64,000 nucleotides of DNA from Todiramphus chloris collaris (lineage: Eukaryota; Chordata; Aves; Coraciiformes; Alcedinidae): NCBI GenBank assembly GCA_025345505.1, contig JANVCC010000125.1:3132287-3196286 (forward strand), in the 5' to 3' direction. The translations under genes were made by a program, and so were the position numbers. Positions within the stretch are counted from its first letter, which is position 1, and each line of letters starts with the position of its first letter. The notes beneath the pieces are model-generated. The model was not told the DNA's origin. It saw only the letters and a list, made by a program, of their open reading frames with translations, and did no database searches. Shown here piece by piece: positions 1 to 12,622 of this stretch.

Positions 1-299
1 CTTCCCAAGTCATGTCTCTTTGCTTTCACGCTTTCCTGCCATCTCCCAGACCTGACTTCAGGATTTTGAGGTTCTTCCTGGGGTGCTTGACACAGAAGGG
101 ACTAAGGTGTAATGTGAAGCCCATGTCCTATTCTTACCCTCTCTGTCTTATGATTGCCACTGGAGAATAAAATTCAGCAGTGCAAGAAGTATCTGACAGG
201 ACTAAGAAAGGTTGTGTCCTCTACCAAGTCACAACTGAAGGGCATGCCCAGCCAAGCCTTGTCACTATTGCTTTCTTCTCTGGTGACCTTGGGGAAGCC

Positions 300-372
300 A
301 GGAGGGATGAAGGGGTAGAGGGATAGAGGAATGAAAGGATAGAAGAACAGAAAGATGAAGGCATGGAAGCAT
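300..372. repeat. polypurine low-complexity tract
   Basis: The + strand is almost entirely A and G for about 70 bases, with imperfect short units of the type GGATAGA/GGATGAA. Tracts like this can mispair during replication. The Phe/Pro/Ile-rich open frame on the minus strand here is only a by-product of this composition. Confidence 0.7.
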
Positions 373-650
373 GGGTGTATGCCGGAAGCCCAGTGCCCAT
401 TCTGTCCCCACAGGTCCCACTGTGTGAGTGAGCTGTCAGAGAGGCTCACAGAAAACAGCTCCCTCCAGGACCTACAATTTCAAAATGGTTTCAATTTCTG
501 GTGACATTTAGTGGAAGCAGGGCAGATGGCAGTGTTGCTCATAGTCGTTATGGAAGTGTCCAGTTCCTGATGGAACTGACCTGATGAAGACCAGCCAAGA
601 CTACTGTCAGTGTCCTTGGGATTCTTTGGTTAAATAATGAAAACATAGGC

Positions 651-676
651 TTTTTTTTTTTTTTTTTCTTTTTTTT
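651..676. repeat. poly-T homopolymer run
   Basis: Seventeen T, one C and eight more T in a row. There is no recognisable SINE or LINE body attached on either side, so it is listed as simple sequence and not as a retroposon tail. Confidence 0.85.
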
Positions 677-2457
677 CCTCCTGTATTTTTTTCCCATCAT
701 TGTTTTATTCCAACCACATCCCTCTCCAGCTGCACATTAGCATTCTTCCTCTCTCCAAATCATCCTTCCTCGTTTCCTGCCCACAACTCTCCCTTTCCTC
801 CTCTTCCACAGAGCTGTTTATCACACAGGAGCAACTGTGTGGAGGCTGGTGTGGAGCTGCCACTCACCGTTACAGCAAGAAGGGCAGATTTCCCCCTGCT
901 GTCTCTCTTTGCTGTGTAGCAGCTACCACTCAGCCACGGCCGTTTCCAAAGTGATACTGCCTCATTTTCCTTTGCCTGTAGACAGAAGCAGTGGCCAAGG
1001 AGTGTTGACTTGGGAAACTGATAGCTCTGTGGAAGATGCCTCGGAGAAAACCCTTTACTGGGATGTGTAATGTCATAGGAATTTCCACCTGCAGTGTCTG
1101 TTCTGGTGCTTTCCTTCTGGCTTTGGAGTGCTTACTGCCACCCATACACTGACCTGATAGGACACTGCCTATAGCTTGATATAAAGATTTCTAAAGAGTA
1201 TGGTAGGTCACTGGAAAAGAAAAGACATAAAACCAAGACATTCTCAGCAAGTGATGAGCTGGTCCCTTGTTGCAGAGATGGTGATAGAGCAAGAGCATCG
1301 ATGAGGGTTCTCCTGTTTGCAGCAGATATGGCTCTAAGATCACACTGGGAGCTGCACCCTGGATGCAGTTTAAATTGAGAAATTGGAAGCGATGTGAATT
1401 GAAAGGAAAATCATTTGTTTTGCTCCCTCTGTTTGCAGCACACTTTCCCTCTAAATTAGCTGGCACGATAATTCAGTCGCTGAGAAAGGAGAAGAAAAAA
1501 GAGGCCTGGGAATCCATTTCATCACATTTCATACAAGGCTGACTTTCAGCTGATAATGCTTTCGTGCGTAGCGGAAGGGAATCTGCTCTGCGAGTGAAGC
1601 AGAGCTCGGGCGCTTGCACGCAGTGAGCTGAAGCAACGTGTCACTGTCTGGATTCCACCCTTCACACACCAGTTCTGACCTCTTCTGGGAGGCAGGCAGA
1701 CAAACCCTTCTGCAGTGAGAGACAGGGGGTTGTTTGCCAGGGAGTGCCTTTAAGATCAGATGTGAGCAGCCTTCTGGGATGCCTATCAGTGCGTGCCTGT
1801 GAGCAAGTTATGTCATTGCCAACCTTTTAGAAGTTAATATCTGATCTCAGGGATCTTTTGGTAATGCCTTACTATTCAGTAGAAGAAATGCCAACATTTA
1901 GATGATGAAATTCTATGCATTTGCTGGACCTGATTTACTTGGCTTTGTATATACGGTAGGTATGAGAATAACTAGGCTTTTTCTTTGTCTCTTCATTGAC
2001 TGAGAAATAAAAATCAGAAAACCCATGAGCACTCCCCTTTCCACTGACACTGCCGTTTATTCAGTACTTTTAAAACCAAACCCAGCTAGCTTGAGGCTAG
2101 TATGTCTTTTTAAAATGGAGCTTATGAATATTTCTTCTTACGTGCAACACTTAAGAGGATGTACTGGTACTTGAAGTCTAGAAAATCCAATATGGGACAA
2201 GTTTCTGTCCAAGAATGGGTTCTTGGAGTAGGCACTTCTATTTGGGAATATCAGAAGACCTCCACATAGATCTAAAAAGAGAAGGTTTTGTGAGACCTGC
2301 TTTAGTGATGGCTTTGTACTTCAGGCTGGAGGGCTTAGACACTCTTCAGTTGTTTGAGCATGTCACTTTTGGACGTGGCATTGACTCGGTTCCTCACCCA
2401 TGATATGGGACAGCTGGACTGAAAGAGGTGCAACGTTTTGGGTTAGACAGTTTTATT

Positions 2458-2521
2458 AACCAGCTTGGACTGGATGATCACTGCATGTTCCTTCTAACTG
2501 AAATAGTGTCCTCTATTCTAC
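2458..2521 (+). mobile_element. CR1 LINE 3' end fragment
   Basis: The block reads as an avian CR1 3' terminus: a GGACTGGATGATC-type core, then a diverged form of the CCTTCCAACTGAAATA motif, then a TTCTATTCTACT tail in place of the commoner ATTCTATG octamers. Only the last 60 or so bases are recognisable. CR1 elements reverse-transcribe from their 3' end, so severe 5' truncation is the rule. Divergence is high, so this is an old copy. Assignment rests on remembered family consensus. Confidence 0.6.
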
Positions 2522-2990
2522 TTAATCTGATAACAGCTTCAGGAGGCAAAAAATAGTTTCTCTTTCTCATGTGCAGTTTCCTCCAGTATTTGTTAACCTC
2601 CTCAAGACACATCCTGACTGTAAGTCTTAGCACAGATTTAATAGTAAATGTCACGAAGAAGAAAAGCACAGGGAGGTTAAGTACACTGAAACTGGGGAAG
2701 GACATTCCTGGGTCCTTCATCACATCTTGCAATATAGGAGGTAGGATAAAACACTGCTACATGGTGGTCACAGCAGACAACTCAGGGGAATGTCAGAACA
2801 GTGAAGCACCCAAGCCAAGAGAGGGGACTGTAGGGTTCTTTCAGAGCAAAATAAATGTTGCATGACTTACAGAAAATCTGCTGTTACCATACTGTCTCAT
2901 TCACAGTGATGTTTTCCCAGTGATTATTCCAGTGGCAGGACTTGGACCAGTAAGGCTTCCCCATAGGAAACTTGGCTAACTTGATTTGTG

Positions 2991-3095
2991 CTTAGGGACA
3001 TGGTTCAGTGGTTTTTGATAGGGCTGGGAATAAGGTTGGACTTCATGATCTTGAAGATCTCGTCCAGCCAAAAGTATTCTATGATTCTCTGATTC
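2991..3095 (+). mobile_element. CR1 LINE 3' end fragment
   Basis: The order of motifs fits the CR1 3' untranslated end: GGGACATGGTTCAGTGG near the start, GGTTGGACTTCATGATC in the middle, a decayed CCAGCCAAAAG version of the usual TCCAACC motif, then two octamer-type units ATTCTATG and ATTCTCTG at the end. It is about 100 bp long, on the + strand, and moderately diverged. It lies about 470 bp downstream of another CR1 tail of a different tail type, so the two are separate insertions. Confidence 0.8.
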
Positions 3096-3889
3096 GTGTA
3101 GGCTGCAAACTCTCTCACCCAGCGTAGCTCTCCAAGGGAGATCTGCTGACTCTTTGTGTCGGTTTAGATCAAGGGAAATTGTGTCGTCCTGTTGTGTGTA
3201 GGGTGGCATTCATATAGAAGCATGTAGACATCTACAGTTTTGACATCCATGTAAAAACATGTCTTGTAGGTGCTTTTTCAGTCACTGGGAGCTAGCTAGA
3301 AGATACTGTAGGAACACGATTGTGTCAGGCTACAGTAGTTGTCCCTGTCTGTTGTGTCAGTGTCTGTTGCCATTGCTTAGCTTGCCACTCGGGCTGCCTC
3401 AAGGGTAGTCCTCAGTGACTGAGTAACAGATGCTTTCTGTGATTGTAAACACTCTGGGATATTTTGGCTCCTCTCCAACCGCACCCAGACTGCCAGAAAG
3501 GTGCTGACACCCCAGAAATCCTTTCTCCTATCTGCCAGCCTCAGATGGTTCAAGTAGTCTATTGTATCTCTTGTGGCACGAGATGCATAAATGGAGGCAA
3601 ATTAATCTTTCCCAGCAAGACCACTGTGGATGCAGATATCCATGCTGTAGACACTTCCATTTGACTCTTTCGTATGTAGTTAATGCAACACCAAATCTCT
3701 GTGTCCCACCCAGTGTGATCTTTGAATTCAGGCTACTCATAAAAGACTAAGACTGGCCCATTGAGTTATTAACCATTGCAATATACCTACATCATTTAGC
3801 AGGTCAGTTGATCTCACCAGGATGCTGAGGAATATTGAAGCTGCTTCCACATTCCACAGAAAGGATAACAAGCAGCTGTCATCTTACAG
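3096..3889. other. non-coding unique sequence
   Basis: No gene or known repeat recognised. Open frames of 60-77 codons on both strands overlap each other and lack recognisable domains. Confidence 0.55.
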
Positions 3890-3978
3890 GAGTTCATTTA
3901 ACCTGTTCTTGAAAGCTCCTCTACTGAGGGTTTATACCGTTCCCTGGCTGCATTTCTCCAGTGTCTGCCTGCTTGGAT
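3890..3978 (-). mobile_element. old CR1/L3-like LINE fragment
   Basis: Read on the + strand, the order AACCTGTTCTTGAAAGCTCC, then a GAGGGTTTATACCGTTCCCTGGC segment, then TTTCTCCAGTGTCTGCC resembles the antisense of the CR1/L3 3' region (TTCTTGAAAACCTCC...GGGATTCCACAACCTCCCTGGGC...TTCCAGTGCTTAACC). The match is ancient and patchy, and I cannot see its tail. It could be coincidence in part; a profile search against CR1 and L3 models would settle it. Confidence 0.4.
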
Positions 3979-6900
3979 AAACAGCTTGCAAAAATTTATG
4001 CTCTCATTTCTGTGAGTTTCCTTCAGACAAGAAACGGCGAGGCTTCATTTACCTGAAGCAATCACCGATGTAAAGCATAAGGCTGACAAATATTGTTGAA
4101 GAAGCAGCAGCTGGGAGGGTATTTCTGCTACCTGACCTTACTTCTTGCTCAGAGGACAGCTGTCACCTGTGACAGTCGTGGCTCTCTAGCAGCACAGGAT
4201 TTCATGCCTCTGCTAAATGGACTCTATTTACTCTTCTGTTCATAACAGTGGTTAGGTGGAAAATGTCCAATTTTGTGAGTAACAGCTGTTCCTTTAAAAG
4301 TGACAGGCTCTATTCATCTAAAACAATCTCTGATATGAGCTGTACAAGCAACCAAATGGACCTATCCCACAGAAATTCTGTTGCTACAAACGCGAGATGC
4401 GTTAAAAGAAAGGCGGAAAGCGTTTGCAGTTTGTCAGGCAAGTAAAACAGATGAGGTGAATAGGATCTGGAGTATTAGCAGTATCTAGGCAGGTCTTTCT
4501 GCATCACATTTGTCTATTGGGTACCAGCTTGGTCCTTAAGAGAAGCAAAAAAGTAGGCAGTTGGCTTGAGTTCCTGATGTTGTTGTCTTTTCTGTGACTT
4601 TAAGGAAATCACAACAGGACCAGTTTTCATTGTGTTAGTATTTTAAATAATTTACTAAAATGGTCATCCTGGAGGCTCCATCAAGACATAGACTTACCAC
4701 AGCAAGGTGAAAACACTCTCCATCAGCTAGGCACTTATCACTCACTGGACCTTCTTCTGGCTCATTGTGTGTGAAGGAGAATTGTGTCAACTGAAACTTC
4801 CTTCATTTTTTGTCAGTGAGTGGCCTATATAGCTTGTGAAATTGCAGTACCTTGAACCTGTGCCTCATTTGTTTTCCTGGTAGCATTGTATTCACTCATG
4901 ACAACACTTTGCCTTGTAGTTTCCTTTGTTTGCCTTGTAGTTTGCCTTTGTAGTTCTTCTTTCCCATGGACTTAATGAAGCTTAAAAAATGAATGAACCT
5001 AGCTTCGCCTTACTCTTAATTAGACATTTTTTTCCCCTTTTCAGGTCACCAGGGACAAAAAGTCTGGGTTTATGCAATACATTTTCTTTTCCTTTGCTGA
5101 ATGCCATGGATGAAAGTCAGAGGGACTGTTATTTGTTGCTGTGACAAGTTCAGAGGAATCTGGAAGCTGTGAGCCTACAGAAAGCTAATAGACACAAGAG
5201 AGCTTCCAAAACAACAGCTCCTGCTTAGATTTAGTGGCTTCAAAGACCAGACAAAGCCTATGATGCATAAAGCATTGAGGATAGACTGTGGAGAGCCCAA
5301 ATTATTAGTTTGAGCCTGTCCACATGCAGAAAAGGAGACAAGAAAAGGGACCAGCTGTGATAACCTGTAGTCAAAATCTGTCCTGACTTCCATTTGAGAT
5401 TTGATGAAGATTGGATGGGGAGATGCTTGGCATACTTCTAGGTCATCAATTCATTTCCTCTCTGAGACACAACCTTGTGCTGATACCTGTGGTGTGCTTT
5501 CCTGTCTGTAAAACAGCAGTTCTTCCTGGACTACAAAGTCCAGATTGGCAGAGGAAATCACAGAGTATAAATGGCTTGCCACCTCTCCCAGGCTGCTCTC
5601 CAGAGGCAAATCCCAGAGCCTAGTTCAGAGGAGTGACCTGTGCTTGCGTTTGCTGAGATTTCAGATCTCTCTGGGCTGCTGCATGTGTTCCAGCTCTCAC
5701 CAATTCAGCAAGTTTTGCATTCCTGGAAGTATGTAAATTAACACTGAGAGGTTATTTCAGTTGACTTCCAGCTCACTGGAAATCTGAATGCCAGAGATTT
5801 TGCTCACTCCTGCCCTTGACTTTCCTAGACACTTCCCACTTAACCTGTTTTATTGCTTTGTCCAGAGAAAGATTATAGGACCTGCTGCCAGGACCTCCTC
5901 ATGCTGTTTCTCCACTTGGTTACCCCCTTCTGTTGCCCCAGCACAGCCTGGAATAAAAGGATTAATCCATGTGCTTGTGTTTGTGTGGGCACAGAGATCA
6001 GAACCCCCTCCTCCTCCAAATTCAGGGATCTTTTCATTCACATACAGGTTCATTTAAAGAAAATACCAACACGGAGAAGAGAGGTGAGCGCTCTGAGAAA
6101 TGACCTTTCCACTCCTTCATCCTTCTTTGCTTCCTCACCTAGTTCTTGTGACTGTTGTCCTTCCAGCATTGCCTTCAGCAGTCCTTTACTGTACACGTGC
6201 ATTTGGTCATTTTACAGCTTCTCTGCCCTTCCTGGGGTTTTTCTCTACCTGCTGTGGTACAGCACTATTCCTCATACTTTGCTTCTCAAGGGATCCATTA
6301 GTGTTTCATCCCCTCTCCTGGACCACTAACTGCTAGTTGCGAAGAAGATGTCTTCACTTTTCTACCCATTAACTCTCAAGGAAACTGCAGGTAGTGATGG
6401 TGGTAAAAAGCCAGGACTTCTGACAGCTCTTGAAGACAAAAACAAATAAAAGCAACTCACTGAATCAATTGATGGCGTTTCCACTGAAATTCAGAAAATG
6501 TGTAGCACGCCGAAAGCCAGGCACTTTTAATCTCTAAATTTTGTTGAAAGGCTGCAGAAATCTCTGAGAATTGTAAAAGTGGTTTTTGGCCTGTGGATAG
6601 CCTCTCAAGTCACTGCAGTTTCCTGATGCTATAATAATAAAATCCAGAAAGACTGCTCAGCCCAGCTTTTCAGATCAAATTGATTGACAGGAAGTCCAGT
6701 TCTGTGGAAACACAAAATCTGCCCCATTTTCTTCTTCTAAGACCCTCATGCATGATTGAGTCTCATTTACCTCTGTACAATTTAGCATAATTGCATCTCT
6801 CTAATTGAAGCAGAACTTTATTCTGGCAAAGATGGTTTGGAAGATGAGATTGGATGCCTTCTGGAAACTGCACAGGGCTTCAGTCTCTCCACTGTAGAAA

Positions 6901-7589
6901 ACCAGAAACTTCATCCTCCTGATGCCTTCACTGTTTCAGACTCTTTAATTTCCATGTGGGGTAGAAAAGGGCTGTAGTTCCTATTTGGTACTGATTTTCC
7001 TTCTCTGAATTCAGCTCCTCCTCAGACACGGGCACTTGATTCAAATCAACACCAGAAGTGGTGGAGAAAAACAAGAATATTTCTGCCAGCTGTACTGATT
7101 AAGGGAAGGAGAGGGAAATTTGGGGTCAGGCAAGGGGAGATGTTGATTGCTTTGTAAACACACGATACAATGGTTGCAGTGACAAGAGTAATTGAAATGC
7201 ACACTGCTCCAGGCTCAGCACGCACAAAGAGATGGCCCTTACTTTGCCTGTCATCTTGGGAAACAGTGAAGTTCCCGTGGATGTTTCGGTTTGTGAAGTA
7301 GGTGCTGACAAAAATCCATATTTTTGCTAATCTGTATGCTTTCAGTGGTACACAAATAATTATGGAAGGAGTCAATAACAGCTTTCCATCTTAGTCCCCA
7401 AGCTCTGTCTGCTAGCCATAGATGAGCGTGCACCAGCATGATGACAGCAGGAAGGAGCACATCTCTTGCACATTTATGCTCTATTCTTACTCTCCTTGAG
7501 GCCTTGCAATTCTTGGAGATCTACAGAGATTTCTCCTTGTTGAGATCTAGGGTCAGGGCTGTCCACTAGACCTATAACAGATACCACCT
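3979..7589. other. non-coding unique sequence
   Basis: About 3.6 kb without a recognisable gene. The longest frame, 158 codons on the + strand at 5853-6329, is rich in Ser, Cys and Pro and looks like chance translation. A short local repeat of a TTTGCCTTGTAGTTT-type unit occurs at 4908-4957. The rest has the base composition of ordinary avian intergenic or intronic DNA. Confidence 0.55.
4908..4957. repeat. short imperfect tandem repeat
   Basis: A TTTGCCTTGTAGTTT unit occurs twice, with a shortened third version (TTTGCCTTTGTAGTT) directly after. It is a small local expansion with no associated gene. Confidence 0.6.
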
Positions 7590-8310
7590 CTCCCTTCCCA
7601 AGGAGGAACAGAAAGGGAATAAAGGAGAGAGGTTTGTGGATTGGAAAAGAAAACTAAAAGAGCTTTAATGAAAATAATAATAATAATAATAAAGTGAAAT
7701 TCATACAAATATATACAAAACTAGTATCAAACTCAGCTCCCCCTGATGGCAATTATGTCACCATCACCACTGATATTGTGGGGCAGGCACTGGGGAAGTC
7801 CCCAAGGGGACTCAGTGTCAGATGGGAAATGAATTCAGGAGCTGGATTCTGGAACTGAATTCATGAACACACAGCTTGGGATGAAAGGCAGAACAGACAG
7901 AGTCTTCCTTGGATGCCAACCATTGAAGGAGAGGCTCGACCCTCGTGATCCCTCAGCTTTATACTGAATATGATGTATATGGGATGGAATCCCTTGATGG
8001 TCAGGTTGGGGTCACCTGTCCTGGCTGCTCTTTCCCTCAGGTGAAGCCTTTACTTTCTGCACCCCCAACGTGGTGCACAAGATTTAGCAGTGACCTTGGT
8101 CTGCAGAGCAGGAAGTATCAGCAAGAGCCTTTCCGCACACCCCAGCCCTTGGTAGTAGCTCTAAACATGGACTGTGATCACTGCTGGAAGCAGGGACTGT
8201 CTGTGAAATTCTGCTGTTAACTTCAGACAGTGCAGGGAGTGAGAGGAGACTGAGCTGAAAAGTAAAATCACTGAACAGAATCAGTTCTGTTCTAACTCAA
8301 ACCTGGACAC
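7590..8310 (-). mobile_element. endogenous retrovirus LTR, probably solo (fossil)
   Basis: The stretch follows the layout of a common avian ERV LTR family read in reverse. From high to low coordinates: a start near 8310 resembling the TGTCC...GGTTT opening, a U3-like body including a CACCTGTCCTGGCTG block (here on the + strand near 8010-8027), a TATA-type element near 7960-7967, then an (ATT)n block near 7672-7693, an ATTAAA-type polyadenylation signal just beside it and an AAACCTCTCTCC-like end. No gag, pol or env sequence is visible on either side, which suggests a solo LTR left by recombination. It is broken and well diverged from the family as I remember it, so probably old (tens of millions of years, inference). 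Boundaries are approximate; whether the family is ERVL- or ERVK-like is not decided. Confidence 0.6.
7672..7693. repeat. (AAT)n microsatellite inside the LTR
   Basis: Seven or so uninterrupted AAT units. Related avian LTRs carry a similar run at the same place, so it is probably part of the element and not a later insertion. Confidence 0.75.
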
Positions 8311-11300
8311 TCCTGGAGTTCTGATTGCCACCCGGGTCTAAGTCACATTACAGCCCCATGGGCAGAAACTTCACAGATGTTTGCTTTGTGAAGAAGGTGG
8401 ACCATGTTCTGCTCCTGGGACTTTCTTTCCTGGCTGTATCTCTTTTTCCCAGAGGCTGGGCCAGTCCTTAGCCCAGCAGTGGTTTCTCTGAAGGCTAACC
8501 TGGGGTTTGATGGTAAGGAGGTAGAACTCTCAGCTGAGGTGCTCTCTGCAAAACTGCTGTGCAGCAAATTGCCCCCTCAATGCATCAGAGATTTTTCTGT
8601 GCTTGTTTCTTATTCCCAAGCTTTTACTGTTGTACTGGCTCCCTCCTGGAAATTACAAATGCTAGCAGCATAGCGGCCAACAGCAAAGTTGCCCAGCAGG
8701 AGGTGGGATTTTGGGCCCTGTATGATGAATTTACATTGCTGCAGCACCAGGGGTTCTTACAAAAGGATCAGGGCTTTGCTTGGTGTGGGGATCTGTGTGA
8801 AGAAATAATAGCAGAGCTCTAAGCCTCGGGGATAAGTAATGAACAACACATCTAAAACCAGTAAGAGAGGAGAACGTGGGAGACTAAAGGAGGAAAATTG
8901 TGTACCAGGCACAAATAAAGCCATTTGTTCTGCTTAGCCTTGTGCCAGTCAGCCAAGGCTTCTTAAGCAGATAGATCATACACAAACATGCCTTCATAAA
9001 AATGAAAATAATTAAATGCTATTAATAAATTAAATGCAATTAATAAGTATTAGCTGTTTAAGATGTTTTGTTTCCTAAACAGACTATGTTAAAGGTGAGG
9101 TAGGATGTGTACAGGCTGCTACTGATGAGAAAGAGAAGCTTGAACACAGTTATTGGCTTTTAATTTCAGGACTTGATTAACCCCATGAAATTCATTGCAC
9201 TCCTGGATTTGAATGTAGCCTCTCAGATCAGGATCAAACCCAGTAAACCTGGCCAAAGGAACAGCCAAGTGACCTATAAAGACCCTTCTTAATTACAGTG
9301 TGGTTTCTGGGGTGGGGAAGGGGCAGCAGAAGGGATGCTGCTTGAAGAATATCGGCTTAAATTAATTTATAATATTTAACATTTTTTAAAGTTGGATACT
9401 CTCTGACTTACCTAAGCCTTTCCCTAACACAAGAATTTCTCCATGTGAAGAAAATAACATGAAGAACATTATCGATTCTGTTTAAAAGAGCAAACCAAAA
9501 CAAAGCTGATCTTTATACCTAGACTCCTATATGGGCAGCAGACCAAAAAATCTCATTTTACAGCCTGCGTGCAACACCTTTCCTTATCTGAAAGTGACTC
9601 TGTGGCATCTTACCCACAAGTTCTCAGTGACGGAAGACAAAGTTCGGATGACCCGATGCCAAAGTTATGGCCACCTGTCCCAGCTATGGAGTTGGCAGTT
9701 GCCCTCTCCCCAAGGGCTTGTTGGATCTGGGCAATGCTCTTCCCAGAAAATGGAGCCACAGAAAACATCCTCTGCCGACTGCTGCAGTTGTGACATGAAG
9801 AAACTTGTGCTCTCCTGGAAATCAGGCGTGAAAAGTGCTCACTGTGCAGCTTCAGCTTTTTTAATTGGCATAGAGGAGATGAAGAAGAGTCTGAGAATAC
9901 TGTAGAAATGCTGGGCTTGAAAAGATTTGTGGTCAAGCCATTTCCTCAAGAAGGTATTGACTTGGATTGAAAACGTGTCAGTCTGACCTTTCCTTAAATA
10001 TCTCTGCTGATCGAAATTTTGCGGCTTCCCTGCTCATGTTTAAATAATTTCTGTAGGCTTTTGCTTTTTTATTTTCCCGATTACTCTGTAAAGTTAAATG
10101 CTTAAGCACTTTTGCATTTCCCTCTCTATCAGCCCATTCCCTTTTGTGTCTTCTTCAGAGTCTCTTTTGTCTGTATTGTTGCTTCTTCAAAAAGACCAGA
10201 TTCTACAAGTTGACAATGTGGTTATGTGACATGATCTTTAAGAGCCTCATGTGTTTATCTAAAGATAGAATCAGATTAAAGGACTTTAAAATAAAAACGA
10301 TTAATACTTTAACCAGGTCAAAACATAGATGAAAATTCATCTTCTGATCAGAGACTGTCATAAGCTTTTAGATGAATGGTGCAGAAACACCACCGGTGGG
10401 ACTTTTAAGTATGAGATAATTAATTGCCTGTAAAAACTTCTGTTTTCAAAATTAGAAGTGCTTCTCGCTGCTAATGAACGGTGGAAGATCTGTTGTACTT
10501 CTTTGCTGGTGAAATCTCAGATACCTGTTTGGGAATGCCAGAGACTTCCAGAGAACTTGCATTGTACTTTGATAGTGGGAATTTAAAGTGCACATCAAGA
10601 AATACTGGCATTTGTGGGTTTGTTTTTTTTTTAATTTGTTTCCAATACTCTTTCCTTCACGCTTGATTTGTCTCCAGAGCGTAACAAAAGGACAGCCAGC
10701 AGCCCAGGAGCCCTGTTAGAAAATTCTTAAGGGATGTTGGCATGCAAGTCTGACTCCGGTGAATATCCCATGGTAGATGTTTGAAAGTGAAGCATTGCTC
10801 AGATATTTATGGCTTAATGTTTTGAATCAGCCTTGTCTTACCTTCTCTTCTAGCATCTGTAATGACTTATGGTACCATTAAAGTCACTTAGATTACACTT
10901 CCTAAATAGATACATGAAACACTTGATATCATGTCTCCAATTCTTTTCTTTGTAAATGAATGGTATTTTTTACCTGCTCCTTCCTTCTCGTCAGTGTTAG
11001 ATGCTGTCCAGATAAACTGACAACACAATGTTCAGCACAGATCCTTGAGACCAGCAAATCCCCTTGTTTGTTGTCAGAATTGCCACATTTGTCTTGTTTG
11101 CATCCCAGGCATGGTTTTTTTCTAGCTCTCTCATTCTGCTCCTGCCTGCAAGATAGGTCTGGTGAAGCTGTTCATTAGCTACTTCTGGAAGAGGGATGTG
11201 GGCAACCACAGTATTCAACAAAATGCAGTAGAACTCATACATGAAGTGGCTTGCCTGAGAAAATCTGCCTCTCTGCTATGTCTGTTGGTCTCCTCAAGCC

Positions 11301-12622
11301 TCTTAGAAATCACTGAAATGTAGCAGGAGTGACAGACAATCATCTACTAGCACATTAACATGCTTTGCACTTGATGGCAAGCCTTGATGTCAGTGCTGGA
11401 GAGCATCCACAGATCTGATGTGTGCTGATCACCTCAGAGGAATATTGTTGCTGAGCAGGAAGAAGTCACTGTGTGCAGAAGAGGAGAATTGTCAATTGGT
11501 GACATTTCTTAACCAACTTCATCGTGCTGGAGAATGGGAGAGAGCTGCACTATCTCAACTCTTCTCACGTGGCTGAGGTGAAAAAGGCATTAGCAGGACA
11601 GAGCTGAGGAAAGGGCTTTTAACAAAGGATGTAGAAAGTTCTTTCATAAGGGAGTTCACACCCAGCTCAGTGCTCTGAACAAGAGTAAACTGGATTTATC
11701 GCTTCACCAGGGAGCTGTTTATGAGGTTGGCATCTGTACATCCAGCACCTAAACTTTGATCCAGCTTCTGCAAACAAACAGTTTCTCCAGGTCTCCAGGG
11801 CTGACAAATACATCCTGGGATTGCTGTCCTTCTGAGTGCTGATTGTGTACCAGGGTTAATTGAACCAAGTTCAGTTGCTAACCCAGTCTAATTTTTTTTT
11901 CCCCCCAGAAGTGTCTGAGTAAACAGCTCTCTGTCCTCTGTCTTGAAAATACAAACTCAGGAACTGACTTGCCATGGGGGTGATAATTTTAAAGCAGTGC
12001 TGTTTCTTTCCAGAGGTATGTAGGAGTTCTCTCAGAGCTCTGTTACAATAGACTGCAATTACTTGTGCCACTGCATCTTTATTTAACACAGGACAGTGGC
12101 CTAGAGGATGCAGCTTCTTCAGCTTCCTGTGAAATGTCTGGGAGTCATGTAGTCTGTCCCACATTTTCTGTTTTGAAAATTGCTCAGTTCTGATAATACT
12201 GATCTCTTCCATCGGTGGATATCCAATATCTTCCCTTGGTAGCTACTTCATCTTCTAGGTACCAGCTGATTTCCAAAAAAGTCATCTCTGATTTGCATTT
12301 CATTGCCTTCCTGATGAGTGCAGTGCCTCTCTTCACAAGAAAACTTGTTCAGAGTCAAGTCTGGGCATTGACACTCATGTGGAATTAGTTTGTCAGGTAT
12401 CTACATGACCCACGTGCAACATGCTTTCCTTTAAACCTGCGGATGCCTGGGGCAATTTTGTGTAGTAAAAGCACAATATTCTCCTAAGTGCAAAGACCAC
12501 TGTTTAAGCAATATAAAAGCTGATTTTTCCACCACTGGACCTTTCGGTAGGAAAACCAGGAGCAGTGATAAAATCCAAATGAAGTCCAGGTTAGGTTAAT
12601 GCCAATACCAGTTTCTGAAAAA
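8311..12622. other. non-coding unique sequence
   Basis: No gene recognised over 4.3 kb. Frames of 89 codons at 8404-8673, 124 at 9531-9905 (+) and 113 at 11871-12212 (-) show no family signature, signal peptide or codon-use bias, and overlap frames on the other strand. A short AT-rich duplication lies at 9011-9046. Confidence 0.55.
9011..9046. repeat. 18-bp tandem duplication, AT-rich
   Basis: Two adjacent copies of ATTAAATGCTATTAATAA, the second differing at one base (GCA for GCT). Each copy carries ATTAAA/ATTAAT cores, so it doubles homeodomain-type sites, though at this AT content chance is a sufficient explanation. Confidence 0.75.

Larger units (their letters stand above)
1..2457. other. 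non-coding unique sequence
   Basis: I find no gene here. The longest open frames are about 90 codons, overlap one another on both strands and show no recognisable protein family. The stretch carries a polypurine tract near 300-372 and a poly-T run at 651-676, both listed separately. Around 1563-1640 the sequence is somewhat richer in CpG than its surroundings but far too short and weak for a CpG island. No repeat family was recognised in the rest. Confidence 0.6.

Noticed and set aside
1563-1640. CpG-richer patch that could mark a promoter
   Set aside because: Too short and with too few CpGs for an island; no transcript start evidence beside it.
5470-5560. TTTCCTGTCTGTAAAACAGC resembling the MIR core (CATCTGTAAAATGGG)
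   Set aside because: The preceding MIR blocks (TGTGTGACCTTGGG, CCTCTCTGAGCCTCA) are not present.
5853-6329. 158-codon + strand frame, among the longest in the window
   Set aside because: Ser/Cys/Pro-rich composition without domain or pattern, overlapped by frames in two other registers and on the minus strand. Length is not remarkable for 64 kb in six frames.
9531-9905. 124-codon + strand frame
   Set aside because: No recognisable family, no splice-site context, and a 108-codon frame lies on the opposite strand over the same bases.
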